The notes under the pieces were generated by a model. The model ran no database searches. It saw only the letters and a list, made by a program, of their open reading frames with translations, and was not told where the DNA came from. A program made the position numbers and the translations under genes. Positions 1 through 8,492 of a stretch of 64,000 bases of DNA are shown in pieces; within the stretch, counting starts at the first letter, position 1; each line of letters opens with the position of its first letter. This DNA is from Bacillota bacterium (GTDB lineage Bacteria > Bacillota > Clostridia > Lachnospirales > Lachnospiraceae): the NCBI GenBank assembly GCA_023408815.1, contig JAEYJO010000047.1, positions 132,024 to 196,023 of the forward strand. The letters run 5' to 3'.

Positions 1-24
1 TAATTCCTTCATCGTATGAAACCC

Positions 25-1401
25 TCACTTTAAAAACAGCCGTATCGCTTTATCTTTCGTATCGGAGTACGGATGGTAGCGAAACGGTACGTCCGGATGA
101 TAACCACTTTTCAACACACTTTTACTATGGCTGAAGGTTTCAAATCCCACCTTTCCATGATAGCTTCCCATACCGCTTCCTCCCACTCCGCCGAACGGAA
201 GATGGGAGGAAGCCAGATGCACCAATGTATCATTGATACATCCACCCCCGAAAGAAAACGTTCCAAGCGCCCATTGCTCCATATCCTTATCTTCAGTAAA
301 AAGATAAAATGCCAGAGGCTTTTCAAAGGATAACACAAGTTCCTTTATTTCATCCCTCGTTTCAAATGTGAGTACCGGCAGTATCGGACCGAATATTTCT
401 TCCTTCATAACAGCGCTGTCCAGCGTCACCCCATCCAATAAAATGGGAGCAATTTGCCTCGTCTCCGCATTATAGGTTCCTCCTGTTATTATTTTTTCTC
501 CTTCTGTCAAATGCAGCAGGCGTTCAAAATGCTTTTGATTGATTATTTTCGGATAATCAGAGTTTTCGAGAGGCTCCTCTCCAAGCATCCTTCTCCATTC
601 GGCGCATATACCTTTTAACAGTTCTTCCTTTACATCCTTATGAACCAAGAGGTAATCAGGAGCCACACAGGTCTGTCCTGCATTCAGTATCTTTCCAAAA
701 GCGATTCTTTTTGCCGCCGTCTCCACATTCGCCGTCTTGTCTACGATGCAAGGGCTTTTTCCTCCCAGTTCCAAAGTGACCGGAGTCAGATGCTTCGCCG
801 CTTTCTCCAAAACCATCCTTCCAACCGTCACTCCTCCGGTAAAGAAAATGTAATCGAACCGCTGCTCTAAAAGCTCTGCGTTTTCCTCTCTTCCTCCCTC
901 CACTACGGCTACGAATTTTTCCGGGTATATGGCCTTCAGCATTTTTTTCAAGGCTGACGAAACCGCCGGAGCATAGGCAGAGGGCTTTAACACTACGCAG
1001 TTCCCCGCCGCTATCGCATCGATAAGGGGCTCCAGGCAAAGGAGAACGGGGTAGTTCCACGGCGCCATGATGAGCGCAATACCGTAAGGCTCCTGCAGGA
1101 TAAAGCTGTCTGCAGGAAACTGCGCAATAGGAGTCGGAACCTTTTTGGGCCCCATCCACCGGTGAAGATGCTTTTTTACATAGGAAAGCTCCGATTTTGT
1201 CAATCCTATTTCCGCCATATAGCTTTCCGAAGGAGATTTGTTCAAATCTGCCTTCAGCGCCAGTTTCAGCTCTTCTTCGTATTCCTGGAGCGCTTTCTCA
1301 AGTCTTTCAAGCGCCCTTATACGAAATCTGTATTGCTTCGTCACTCCGGTTTCGTAAAACGTTCTCTGCATTTTCATTATCTGCGTAATATCTCTGTTCA
1401 T
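25..1401 (-). CDS. Aldehyde dehydrogenase (ALDH class 3-like)
   Basis: NAD(P)-dependent aldehyde dehydrogenase that oxidises an aldehyde to its acid in the cytosol. The 458 residues cover the whole family fold. The oxyanion-site PWNYP lies near residue 114, the catalytic base is Glu211 in LELGGKSP, and the nucleophile is Cys245 in GQTC. The C-terminal LPFGGVGGSGMG motif fits the ALDH3/YwdH branch, which lacks the longer N-terminus of other classes. It lies downstream of the DUF2804 gene on the same strand, about 80 bases away, so the two may be cotranscribed. The substrate cannot be told from sequence. Confidence 0.9.
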   Translation of the reverse strand: MNRDITQIMKMQRTFYETGVTKQYRFRIRALERLEKALQEYEEELKLALKADLNKSPSESYMAEIGLTKSELSYVKKHLHRWMGPKKVPTPIAQFPADSFILQEPYGIALIMAPWNYPVLLCLEPLIDAIAAGNCVVLKPSAYAPAVSSALKKMLKAIYPEKFVAVVEGGREENAELLEQRFDYIFFTGGVTVGRMVLEKAAKHLTPVTLELGGKSPCIVDKTANVETAAKRIAFGKILNAGQTCVAPDYLLVHKDVKEELLKGICAEWRRMLGEEPLENSDYPKIINQKHFERLLHLTEGEKIITGGTYNAETRQIAPILLDGVTLDSAVMKEEIFGPILPVLTFETRDEIKELVLSFEKPLAFYLFTEDKDMEQWALGTFSFGGGCINDTLVHLASSHLPFGGVGGSGMGSYHGKVGFETFSHSKSVLKSGYHPDVPFRYHPYSDTKDKAIRLFLK

Positions 1402-1459
1402 TTCTATACCATGCTCCTCTCAATTTTCCTCGTTCAGATGTTCGCGAAACTCGTCACGA

Positions 1460-1473
1460 ACATACTAGTATGT
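1460..1473. repeat. 14-bp perfect palindrome between DUF2804 and ALDH genes
   Basis: ACATACTAGTATGT is a perfect palindrome. Just beside it (about 1440-1461) lies GTTCGCGAAACTCGTCACGAAC, whose ends GTTCG/CGAAC are also inverted. The site is just past the DUF2804 stop codon and could form a small RNA hairpin or a protein site. There is no T-run on either side, so it is not a standard terminator. Confidence 0.4.
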
Positions 1474-1479
1474 AATGAC

Positions 1480-2508
1480 TTAATATCTGTTATGAACCTT
1501 TTCCGCAAAGCACATCATATCCTTCACGGTAAGTACCGTACCATCATCTAACACTGCTCTTCCCGACATGCGCCCGAATACCTGATGCTGGTCGGAGGCG
1601 ATAATGAGCGCATTCAGCTTGGCTGCCCTATCGATGACCGGCACGAAATCCATCTCGAACCTGCCGTCACTTGAAGTGAATTTCCACGGCTTCAGATAAT
1701 CGTCCTGCGGAATATGAAAGGTAACATCCTCCAGCTTGTGCGCTTTATAATCGTAAAATATAACATTTTCAGAAGCCGAACCAGTATCTCCAAAGCCGTA
1801 GCCTATATTGAAGCCGAAAGCATGCCCCTCCAAATTGCAGTTCCCGCTTCCCCAAAACCATACATTATTGTAAGTCCATACGCCCCGTCCCCAATCCAGC
1901 GTACCGAAGTCGGTGTCCGGATGAAATTCATATCTTTCACCGCCTGATTCCATCCATCCCTCGGCACGCATGCAGTTGATTTTCTGGTTATAATAAAAGG
2001 CCTTCTTCTTTCCCTTCCACGGAGTAGCTATTGCTATCGTATCCATATCCGGCTGTTCTAATTCAATATGACACGCGAAATCTTTCCCTTCATGAAAATT
2101 ATGAAAGAGGCAGTCTATGACCCTCTTTTCCCCTTCCAGACAAAAAGATATCCTAAGGCGTTTGTCCTCATACCGTACATCTCCCTCACGGGAGCTTGCC
2201 GGCATATGCAGTCTTCCCATTGGAAGAACGTTTAAAATGGTCTCCGTATGCTCCCACTTCTTCTTAAAGTCCAGCAAGGAGACGGACTGCAGCCCGATAT
2301 AGCCGTCATCGGATACGGTAAAGGCAGCACCATAGTCTTCGTTCATCACCAGATAATAGTCCCATTCTTTTATGCGGAACTTCGGGGCCTTTATATCCTC
2401 GCGGCGGTAGGTCTGGATCTGCTGTCTGGACCAGCCTCTTTCCGCTATGGAGCCGTCGGCGCCAAGAAGTTTCTGAGCCGCTGTAACTTCATGGTTTCTT
2501 GCGTTCAT
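1480..2508 (-). CDS. DUF2804 domain-containing protein
   Basis: This 342-residue protein matches the DUF2804 family as I know it: a soluble protein with many aromatic residues and repeated beta-strand segments, for example the WGRGVWTYNNVWFWGSG stretch near residue 207. The family resembles lipocalin-like or AttH-like beta-barrels but has no established reaction. There is no signal peptide or membrane segment. The ATG follows a strong GGGGGGA ribosome site. An extended -10 promoter lies just upstream. It is the first gene of a probable two-gene unit with the aldehyde dehydrogenase. Confidence 0.8.
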   Translation of the reverse strand: MNARNHEVTAAQKLLGADGSIAERGWSRQQIQTYRREDIKAPKFRIKEWDYYLVMNEDYGAAFTVSDDGYIGLQSVSLLDFKKKWEHTETILNVLPMGRLHMPASSREGDVRYEDKRLRISFCLEGEKRVIDCLFHNFHEGKDFACHIELEQPDMDTIAIATPWKGKKKAFYYNQKINCMRAEGWMESGGERYEFHPDTDFGTLDWGRGVWTYNNVWFWGSGNCNLEGHAFGFNIGYGFGDTGSASENVIFYDYKAHKLEDVTFHIPQDDYLKPWKFTSSDGRFEMDFVPVIDRAAKLNALIIASDQHQVFGRMSGRAVLDDGTVLTVKDMMCFAEKVHNRY

Positions 2509-2529
2509 GACATCCCCCCTTTTTGTATT

Positions 2530-2538
2530 ATTATACCA
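2530..2538 (-). promoter_or_regulatory. Extended -10 promoter of the DUF2804 gene
   Basis: On the minus strand the sequence reads TGGTATAAT, an extended -10 element (TGn plus TATAAT), about 22 bases before the start codon. No good -35 is seen at 17 bases, which is usual for extended -10 promoters. Confidence 0.55.
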
Positions 2539-2567
2539 GTTTCTATATCAAGTATATAGATATAATA

Positions 2568-2604
2568 TTGCACAATAAACAAAAATCACTACAATTTTGT
2601 GCAA
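2568..2604. promoter_or_regulatory. Inverted repeat TTGCACAA/TTGTGCAA upstream of DUF2804
   Basis: Perfect 8-bp arms (2568-2575 and 2597-2604) are separated by 21 AT-rich bases, which puts their centres 29 bp apart. It sits upstream of the DUF2804 promoter in the 297-bp divergent gap before the sigma factor gene. It may be a regulator site. No regulator is known. Confidence 0.35.
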
Positions 2605-2708
2605 ATATCAAAATTAAAAACAATAAATATATGCAAAATGAACCATATAAGGTTAAATATCATCAAAAGGTTGTAAAGATAAGGAGTTTCAACTTCTATC
2701 AAAAATGA

Positions 2709-2800
2709 AGGACATGAGGCTGTAAGCTTTGAGCTTGCGCGGAGCAACCTCTTTTGGAGGAGCGGGTTTAAGTCTCCGGACTTTGAAAGGAGCTAGGTTA
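2709..2800 (+). promoter_or_regulatory. Hairpin-rich leader of the ECF sigma factor gene
   Basis: Three small stem-loops follow one another just before the sigma factor gene: AAGCT-TTG-AGCTT, CCTC-TTTT-GGAGG and AAGTC-TCCG-GACTT. The outer GAGG and CCTC can also pair around the first. The start codon's AAAGGAG lies at the end of this stretch. No known riboswitch class was recognised. It could be a structured leader or chance GC-rich pairing. Confidence 0.35.
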
Positions 2801-2805
2801 TAAGA

Positions 2806-3279
2806 ATGGATAAGAAAGAATTTTCTAAGAGGGTGATGGAAGCGGAGCGAAGCTTATATCATGTATCAAAGGTGTTGCTCTTTCATGAAGCAGATTGCGA
2901 GGATGTCGTTCAGAACGCAATTTTAAAGGCTTACCTGAAACGCGATTCCTTGAGGGAGGTGAAATTTTTCAAGACATGGCTGACCCGGATTTTAATCAAT
3001 GAATGTTACCAGTTTTTGCGCACAAAAAAGCAGGAGGTATCTTACGACGATTATATGGCGCAGGAACCTGCCGAGGAGAAGGATTATACCGAGCTTTACG
3101 ATGCAATTCGAAAGTTGGATAAGAAGCATAAGCTTCCTATCGTTTTATATTACATTGAAGGCTATTCCGTGGAGGAAATTGCCGGAACGTTAAAGATACC
3201 TTCCGGCACTGTGAAAAGCAGGCTTTCAAAGGGACGTAAATTGCTTAAGGACTTATTAGAAAGCGAGGAAATATTATGA
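2806..3279 (+). CDS. ECF-type RNA polymerase sigma factor
   Basis: Small sigma-70 family factor of 157 residues that should direct RNA polymerase to a special promoter set. Region 2 runs from about residue 18 to 80, with the core-binding DCEDVVQNAILKAY and the promoter-melting stretch ending KTWLTRILINECYQFLR. Region 4 is at about 100-150, with the helix-turn-helix VEEIAGTLKIPSGTVKSRLS. There is no region 3, as expected for an ECF factor. Its stop overlaps the next start (ATGA), so it is translationally coupled to the DUF4179-like membrane protein, its probable anti-sigma partner. Confidence 0.92.
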   Translation: MDKKEFSKRVMEAERSLYHVSKVLLFHEADCEDVVQNAILKAYLKRDSLREVKFFKTWLTRILINECYQFLRTKKQEVSYDDYMAQEPAEEKDYTELYDAIRKLDKKHKLPIVLYYIEGYSVEEIAGTLKIPSGTVKSRLSKGRKLLKDLLESEEIL

Positions 3280-4298
3280 GTAAAAGATATGATTGGGAAA
3301 ACGCACTGCCGGAAGTGCCCATACAGTTTCACAGCAAGGTATGCAAGGCGCTGGACTCCCTTCCGCAGGAAAAGGAAATTTACAGATTATCTAGAAAAAA
3401 ATATATAATATTCGTTGCCGCTGCGGTCATGCTCTTCAGTTCCCTTACGGTATTCGCCGCTTTAAAATGGAACCAGCGGGCGGTTGAAAGATTCGGCGCA
3501 GATGAGAAACTCCAACAAAGCTTGTCAGAAAGCGGATATTCCAATCAGAAAGTACAGTCCGTCACGGACAACGGGATAATGATTACCTTGGAGCAGACCA
3601 TTCAAGATGAAAACTTGATTTATATTTTATTCCGGGTTACCGCCGAGCAGAGAGAGATTACAGAAAACAGTGCTATGGACTATGAACTAAGCTCTTCTAA
3701 CGGAATGGATGCCTATGTGAGCATTTCCTCAGGATTTTCAGACTCATTTCAGCAGCCTGAAACGAGTAGAAGCAGAGAGTATGAAATATGGATACAAAAA
3801 AATACGGATTACGACTTTAATGGCGCCAGCTTATCCTGCAACTTTTCAGCCCTTCAGGAATATGAAGAAAAAACAGGATCGGAAAAGGATCTGGCAACAG
3901 GAGAATGGAACTTCTCCATCGATTTGTCTGCCAACGACTCCGTTTCCTACGACATAAATCGCACGATAACACTGGCTGGCTGTAACGTGAAGGTCCACGG
4001 CTTTCGATTATCTCCGCTTTCCTATTCCATTTACTGCGATAAAGAGGATGTGCAGGCATTGCAGAAAGCTAATGGCATTAATTTCAATGAGTTGGATATT
4101 ACCTACCCTCTTATTATAACCGGTATACAATATACGGATGGCACCGTCCTACCACAGGAAGTTATTTTAATGAGCGAGGGATTTCAGGAGGATAACGAGG
4201 AATATACCGCAGTAGGAAGGTTCGGAGATGCCTTGGATATGAGCCGGATACAATCTATTATTCTGGGAGACTCCAAAGAAACAATACCTATTAAATAG
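3276..4298 (+). CDS. DUF4179-like membrane protein, probable anti-sigma partner
   Basis: 340 residues: a short cytoplasmic N-terminus (about 1-45), one membrane helix at about residues 46-63 (IIFVAAAVMLFSSLTVFAAL) and a long extracytoplasmic part. The layout matches DUF4179 proteins coded next to ECF sigma factors in Firmicutes. The N-terminal segment would hold the sigma factor and the outer domain would sense a signal, by analogy only. It overlaps the sigma gene by four bases and is followed by a strong terminator. No zinc-binding HxxxCxxC motif is present, so it is not a ZAS-type anti-sigma factor. Confidence 0.75.
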   Translation: MSKRYDWENALPEVPIQFHSKVCKALDSLPQEKEIYRLSRKKYIIFVAAAVMLFSSLTVFAALKWNQRAVERFGADEKLQQSLSESGYSNQKVQSVTDNGIMITLEQTIQDENLIYILFRVTAEQREITENSAMDYELSSSNGMDAYVSISSGFSDSFQQPETSRSREYEIWIQKNTDYDFNGASLSCNFSALQEYEEKTGSEKDLATGEWNFSIDLSANDSVSYDINRTITLAGCNVKVHGFRLSPLSYSIYCDKEDVQALQKANGINFNELDITYPLIITGIQYTDGTVLPQEVILMSEGFQEDNEEYTAVGRFGDALDMSRIQSIILGDSKETIPIK

Positions 4299-4326
4299 TG
4301 AGCCTACTCGCGCAATCAAACAATTG

Positions 4327-4364
4327 GGTTAAGCAATTCGGTACGGGATTGCTTAACCTTTTAT
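4327..4364 (+). terminator. Intrinsic terminator of the sigma factor operon
   Basis: Perfect 11-bp arms GGTTAAGCAAT (4327-4337) and ATTGCTTAACC (4348-4358) surround a 10-base loop and are followed by TTTTATT. The T-rich tail is on the plus strand only, so it ends the sigma/DUF4179 transcript. Confidence 0.88.
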
Positions 4365-6085
4365 TACTCCATATATCCGCCCTTCATAGGTGATACGGCT
4401 TTTTCTTTAAATAACTCGAGTACTTTGGAGTCCGACTTCTTCGCCCTCTGCGTCCATGTTCTCCTTCTGTTTTCAAGAACCCTTTTTATTTCCTCTTCCT
4501 TCATCTCCACTCCGTCTATTCCTATTATTTCCAACCTTCTGGCCGGAATATCAACCAGTATGACGTCATTCTCCTCCACCAATGCGATCGGGCCTCCCTG
4601 CGCGGCCTCAGGAGAAACGTGTCCGATCGCAGGTCCCTTGGAGGCGCCGGAAAATCTTCCGTCCGTAATAAGTGCAATGGTCTTTCCCAGCTTTTCATCG
4701 GAGGCTATCGCTTCCGTCGTGTAGAACATCTCCGGCATGCCGCTGCCTTTCGGCCCTTCGTAGCGGATAATTACAGCATCTCCCGGTACTATCCTGCGGG
4801 CGAGCACCGCTTCTATTGCCTCTTCTTCACTATCGAAGGGTCTTGCCCGAAGCACGGCATGGAACATTTCCTCAGGTACTGCAGAATGTTTTACTACTGC
4901 ACCGTCAGGGGCCAGATTTCCCTTTAAGACCGCTATGGTACCGTCTGTTCCTATGGGCGTGATGAATTCTCTTATGATGTCCGTTCTCTTTCTCCCCACC
5001 TTGCGAAGATGCTCCTCACATTTGTCATAGAAACCATTTTGCTTTAGCTCCTCCAGATTCTCTCCCAGCGTTTTTCCTGTTACTGTCATCACATCCAAAT
5101 GAAGCCTGTCCTTGATTTCCTCCATTATCCTCGGTACGCCGCCGGCATAATAAAAATACTGAGCCGGCCATTGCCCTGAGGGACGGATATCTAACAAATA
5201 GTGTGCTCCCCGGTGCAATCTGTCGAATAGGTCCGCATCCATTTCATAGCCGAATTCATGAGCGATAGCCGGAATATGCAACAGCGAATTGCTGGAGCCA
5301 GATATTGCGGCATGAACCATTATTGCGTTTTCAAAGGACTTCATCGTCACGATGTCCGAAGCCTTTCTTCCCTTTTTTGCTATTTCTACCGCCTGAATTC
5401 CCGCTTTATAGGACATTTTCTTAAGATCTGCATCGGTTGCAGGCATGAGAGCGCTTCCCGGAAGCATGAGCCCTAACGCTTCCGCCATGACCTGCATGGT
5501 AGAGGCCGTTCCCATGAAGGAGCAGGCGCCGCAGGAGGGACAGGCGTGCTGCTTATAGTAGGTAAGCTCCTCCTCGGATATTTCTCCTCTTTTATACATG
5601 GCGCTGTAGGCACCGATCTGTTCCAGCGTAAGCAGCCCCGGTCCGGCATCCATGACACCTCCGGTGACCACTATGGCGGGAATGTTTATTCTACCTATCG
5701 CCATAAGGTGTGCAGGCACGGCTTTATCACAGCTGGCAATGAATACGCCTGCGTCGAAGACCGTGGCTCTGGCATGGACTTCAATCAGATTGGCGATGGC
5801 GTCTCTGGAAGGCAGGGAATAATTCATGCCGTCATGTCCCTGCGCCATACCGTCACAGATGTCGGTGGCGAAATACCTCGCGGCCTTTCCGCCGGTCTCA
5901 TTCACACCCTTTCTCGCTTCTTCCACGAGGCCGAACAGGTGAGCACTTCCGGGATGACTATCCCCGAAGGTGCTTTCTATCAAAATCTGAGGCTTTTCCA
6001 AATCCTCCGCAGTCCATCCCATTCCCATTCGAAGCGGATCCATTTCAGGAGCAGTTTTCCTGATTTTCTGACTTTCGTATTCCAT
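4364..6085 (-). CDS. IlvD/Edd-family dehydratase, probably for a sugar acid
   Basis: Iron-sulfur dehydratase-family protein of 573 residues (585 from the upstream ATG at 6121). It should remove water from a 2,3-dihydroxy acid. In the longer numbering CDK is at 131-133 and CPSCGAC at 194-200, followed by MGTASTM; branched-chain IlvD enzymes usually have a GMYTANTM-type sequence there, whereas sugar-acid dehydratases carry MGTA-type versions. The first iron-sulfur Cys of the family falls where this protein has Gly58 (DSHPGSAH). The ATG at 6085 is preferred because AAGGAAGG lies 10 bases before it; the upstream ATG overlaps the previous stop as TAATG. It is last in the alpha-xyloside operon. True IlvD activity is less likely, since no ilv genes are nearby. 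Confidence 0.85.
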   Translation of the reverse strand: MEYESQKIRKTAPEMDPLRMGMGWTAEDLEKPQILIESTFGDSHPGSAHLFGLVEEARKGVNETGGKAARYFATDICDGMAQGHDGMNYSLPSRDAIANLIEVHARATVFDAGVFIASCDKAVPAHLMAIGRINIPAIVVTGGVMDAGPGLLTLEQIGAYSAMYKRGEISEEELTYYKQHACPSCGACSFMGTASTMQVMAEALGLMLPGSALMPATDADLKKMSYKAGIQAVEIAKKGRKASDIVTMKSFENAIMVHAAISGSSNSLLHIPAIAHEFGYEMDADLFDRLHRGAHYLLDIRPSGQWPAQYFYYAGGVPRIMEEIKDRLHLDVMTVTGKTLGENLEELKQNGFYDKCEEHLRKVGRKRTDIIREFITPIGTDGTIAVLKGNLAPDGAVVKHSAVPEEMFHAVLRARPFDSEEEAIEAVLARRIVPGDAVIIRYEGPKGSGMPEMFYTTEAIASDEKLGKTIALITDGRFSGASKGPAIGHVSPEAAQGGPIALVEENDVILVDIPARRLEIIGIDGVEMKEEEIKRVLENRRRTWTQRAKKSDSKVLELFKEKAVSPMKGGYME

Positions 6086-6120
6086 ATCTGAAACGCCTTC
6101 CTTATATGATTTTTTTCTCA

Positions 6121-8415
6121 TTATAGCACAATTTCCGCCCGATTTTCTGTTATTGTCACTTTTGCTTCCGGATGGCCTTCCGCTTCCACAAAGAAGCGCT
6201 TTCTTCCCTCGGATTGTAATGTATAAAGAACATCTAAGAAAATTTTTCCATTTTTCGCCGAAACGGAAACCTTCATTGTTTCCTTGCCGTCAATATCCGG
6301 TACCATTGTATGAATCTTGGCTTCGTCCTGAATCTGGAACAGCTTTAATGTGGTGCCATCCGTATAATCGTAATCCGGCCTTTCCTTATTATTTCCCACC
6401 GCCAGAACGGTGTTTTGCCTTACCATTAACGGAAGGTGGAAATAGTCGAAGATTTCCTTATACCATTTACCTCCTTCTTTCACATCTCCGGTAAGATAAT
6501 TCGTCCACTTTCCTTCCGGCAGATAGTAAGAAACTTCTCCGGTTTCCTTGAAAACAGGCGCTACCAGCAAGGAATCTCCCAGCATATACTGCTTGTCCAA
6601 GGTCTCGCACGTTAAATCCTCCGGGAATTCCAGGAACATAGGGCGCATGATAGGAATTCCTTCTTTATGCGCTTTTACCGCCTGCGCATAGATATAAGGC
6701 ATGAGGGAACATTTCAGCTTCACAAACTTTCTTAAGATATCGCACGCTTCCTCATCGAACAGCCACGGCACCCGATAGGAAGCAGATCCATGCAGCCTGC
6801 TGTGGGAACTTAACAGCCCGAAGGCACACCAACGTTTATACACATCGGCGGAAGCCGTTTGTTCAAAGCCTCCTATGTCATGACTCCAAAAGCCATAGCC
6901 TCCAAGAGCCAGGGACAGTCCGCCTCTTAGATCCTCCGCCATAGAGAGGTAAGTAGCCGTACAGTCGCCGCCCCAGTGGACGGGATATTTCTGTCCTCCT
7001 GCTGCCGTAGATCTTGCAAAGACAAGAGCCTTGTCCTTTCCGAGCTTTCTTTCTAATAGTTCGAACACCACTTTATTATAAAGGTAGGTATAATAATTGT
7101 GCATTTTCACCGTATCGGAGCCATCGAAATACTGAACTCCGGTCACCGGAATCCTTTCTCCGAAATCCGTCTTGAAGCAATCCACCCCCATATCGATAAG
7201 TCTCTCCAGCTTATCCTCATACCACTTGCAGGCCTGCGGATTTGTGAAGTCCACCAGCGCCATTCCTGCCTGCCATCTGTCGCACTGCCATACCGATCCG
7301 TCAGTATTCTTAACGAAGTATCCATGCTCCATCCCCTCGTCAAATAGCGCCGATTTCTGCCCGATATAGCTGTTAATCCATACGCAGATATGAAGTCCTC
7401 TTTCTTTATAACGCCTCAGCATTCCTTCCGGATCCGGGAAGGTGTCTTTGTCCCACTCAAAATTACACCATTCATAACCCTTCATCCAAAAGCAGTCGAA
7501 ATGGAAGGTGTGAAGAGGAATATCTCTGTCAGCCATGCCCTGAATAAAGCTCGTTGTTGTTTTCTCGTCATAGTTTGTGGTAAAAGATGTGGTCAGCCAC
7601 AGCCCAAAAGACCAAGAAGGCGGAAGCGCCGGTTTTCCCATGAGCTCCGTATATAACTGCACAGTTCCTTTTGGCGTACGGCCGTTTAAAATATAATATT
7701 CCAGCTGTTCGGTCCGCACGCTGAACTGTACTCTTTCTACCTTTTCACTGCCTACTTCAAAATGAACATCTCCGGCATGTCCTACGAATACTCCGTAACC
7801 TTTATTTGTAATATAAAAGGGAATATTTTTGTATGTCTGTTCAGAAGCCGTTCCTCCGTCTTCATTCCAGATTTCTACAACCTGCCCATTTTTTATAAAA
7901 GGCGTATAGCGCTCTCCCATGCCGTATACGTATTCACCCACGTCCAAAAGGAGCTGCTCCGCCATGTAATTTTGCTTTGTTTCTTTATTCTTCATGTAAG
8001 CGAGGTTACGGTAACTGCTCTCGGTAAGAAGTCTGTTTCCATCTTTGAATTCCACCTTCCATGCGTTTGCAGTTTTATAAATAACAGCACTGGTTTTTCC
8101 CGAAGTATATGTGATTTTTTCTTCCGTCTCGGAAATGGAAATAAAATCGCCGCTTTGCTCATTTACTTCGTAAGCAGGGCCCTTATTTAAGGCACCTTTG
8201 AAGTGTACCGCAGAAACTTTGATCACATCTTCCATAGGGCTGGAAAAGGTTACCGTAAGCATCGGCTGATTCAGCGTATCGCCCCGATCCCCCATATGCC
8301 TGGTTGCCGCATATACGGTCAGTTTATTGTCTTTTACCTCGCAGTCATAATATTCAACGGCATAAACAGGATCTATTTCTTCCCTGATACGCCAATACCC
8401 ATTTGTAAATTTCAT
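6121..8415 (-). CDS. yicI: GH31 alpha-xylosidase, YicI type
   Basis: Cytosolic glycoside hydrolase that removes alpha-xylosyl units, for example from isoprimeverose or xyloglucan fragments. Counting from the ATG at 8415, the protein has 764 residues against 772 in E. coli YicI. The nucleophile is Asp417 in CFKTDFGERIP and the acid/base is Asp484 in VHWGGD, positions that almost match Asp416 and Asp482 of YicI. KTDFGERIP is the alpha-xylosidase signature within GH31. A TTG start at 8451 is possible, but the ATG has a GATGGGA site and aligns with the YicI N-terminus. There is no signal peptide, so it acts after import by the ABC transporter of this locus. Confidence 0.92.
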   Translation of the reverse strand: MKFTNGYWRIREEIDPVYAVEYYDCEVKDNKLTVYAATRHMGDRGDTLNQPMLTVTFSSPMEDVIKVSAVHFKGALNKGPAYEVNEQSGDFISISETEEKITYTSGKTSAVIYKTANAWKVEFKDGNRLLTESSYRNLAYMKNKETKQNYMAEQLLLDVGEYVYGMGERYTPFIKNGQVVEIWNEDGGTASEQTYKNIPFYITNKGYGVFVGHAGDVHFEVGSEKVERVQFSVRTEQLEYYILNGRTPKGTVQLYTELMGKPALPPSWSFGLWLTTSFTTNYDEKTTTSFIQGMADRDIPLHTFHFDCFWMKGYEWCNFEWDKDTFPDPEGMLRRYKERGLHICVWINSYIGQKSALFDEGMEHGYFVKNTDGSVWQCDRWQAGMALVDFTNPQACKWYEDKLERLIDMGVDCFKTDFGERIPVTGVQYFDGSDTVKMHNYYTYLYNKVVFELLERKLGKDKALVFARSTAAGGQKYPVHWGGDCTATYLSMAEDLRGGLSLALGGYGFWSHDIGGFEQTASADVYKRWCAFGLLSSHSRLHGSASYRVPWLFDEEACDILRKFVKLKCSLMPYIYAQAVKAHKEGIPIMRPMFLEFPEDLTCETLDKQYMLGDSLLVAPVFKETGEVSYYLPEGKWTNYLTGDVKEGGKWYKEIFDYFHLPLMVRQNTVLAVGNNKERPDYDYTDGTTLKLFQIQDEAKIHTMVPDIDGKETMKVSVSAKNGKIFLDVLYTLQSEGRKRFFVEAEGHPEAKVTITENRAEIVL

Positions 8416-8452
8416 AATTATTCCCATCTGCGCGTTACAATGCGCACTCAAA

Positions 8453-8481
8453 TCAACAGTTGAATACGATTTTTATTCAAC
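8453..8481. promoter_or_regulatory. Palindrome TCAACAGTTGA with nested hairpin before the YicI-like gene
   Basis: TCAAC-A-GTTGA lies at 8453-8463. Its right half also pairs as GTTGAATA (8459-8466) with TATTCAAC (8474-8481). The same 11-bp palindrome occurs at 9566-9576, before the next upstream gene. Either a shared operator or RNA hairpins that shape expression within the operon. Confidence 0.45.
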
Positions 8482-8492
8482 ATTTTCTCCTA

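Noticed and set aside
656..1159. Long antisense frame inside the aldehyde dehydrogenase gene
   Set aside because: Shifted frame on the same strand as a complete, well-supported enzyme. Its composition is rich in Arg, Gly and Ser and it has no family resemblance.
6085..6121. Upstream ATG at 6121 as the dehydratase start
   Set aside because: It overlaps the previous stop (TAATG) and could be coupled, but AAGGAAGG stands before the ATG at 6085 and the extra residues are not family-like. Kept only as an alternative.
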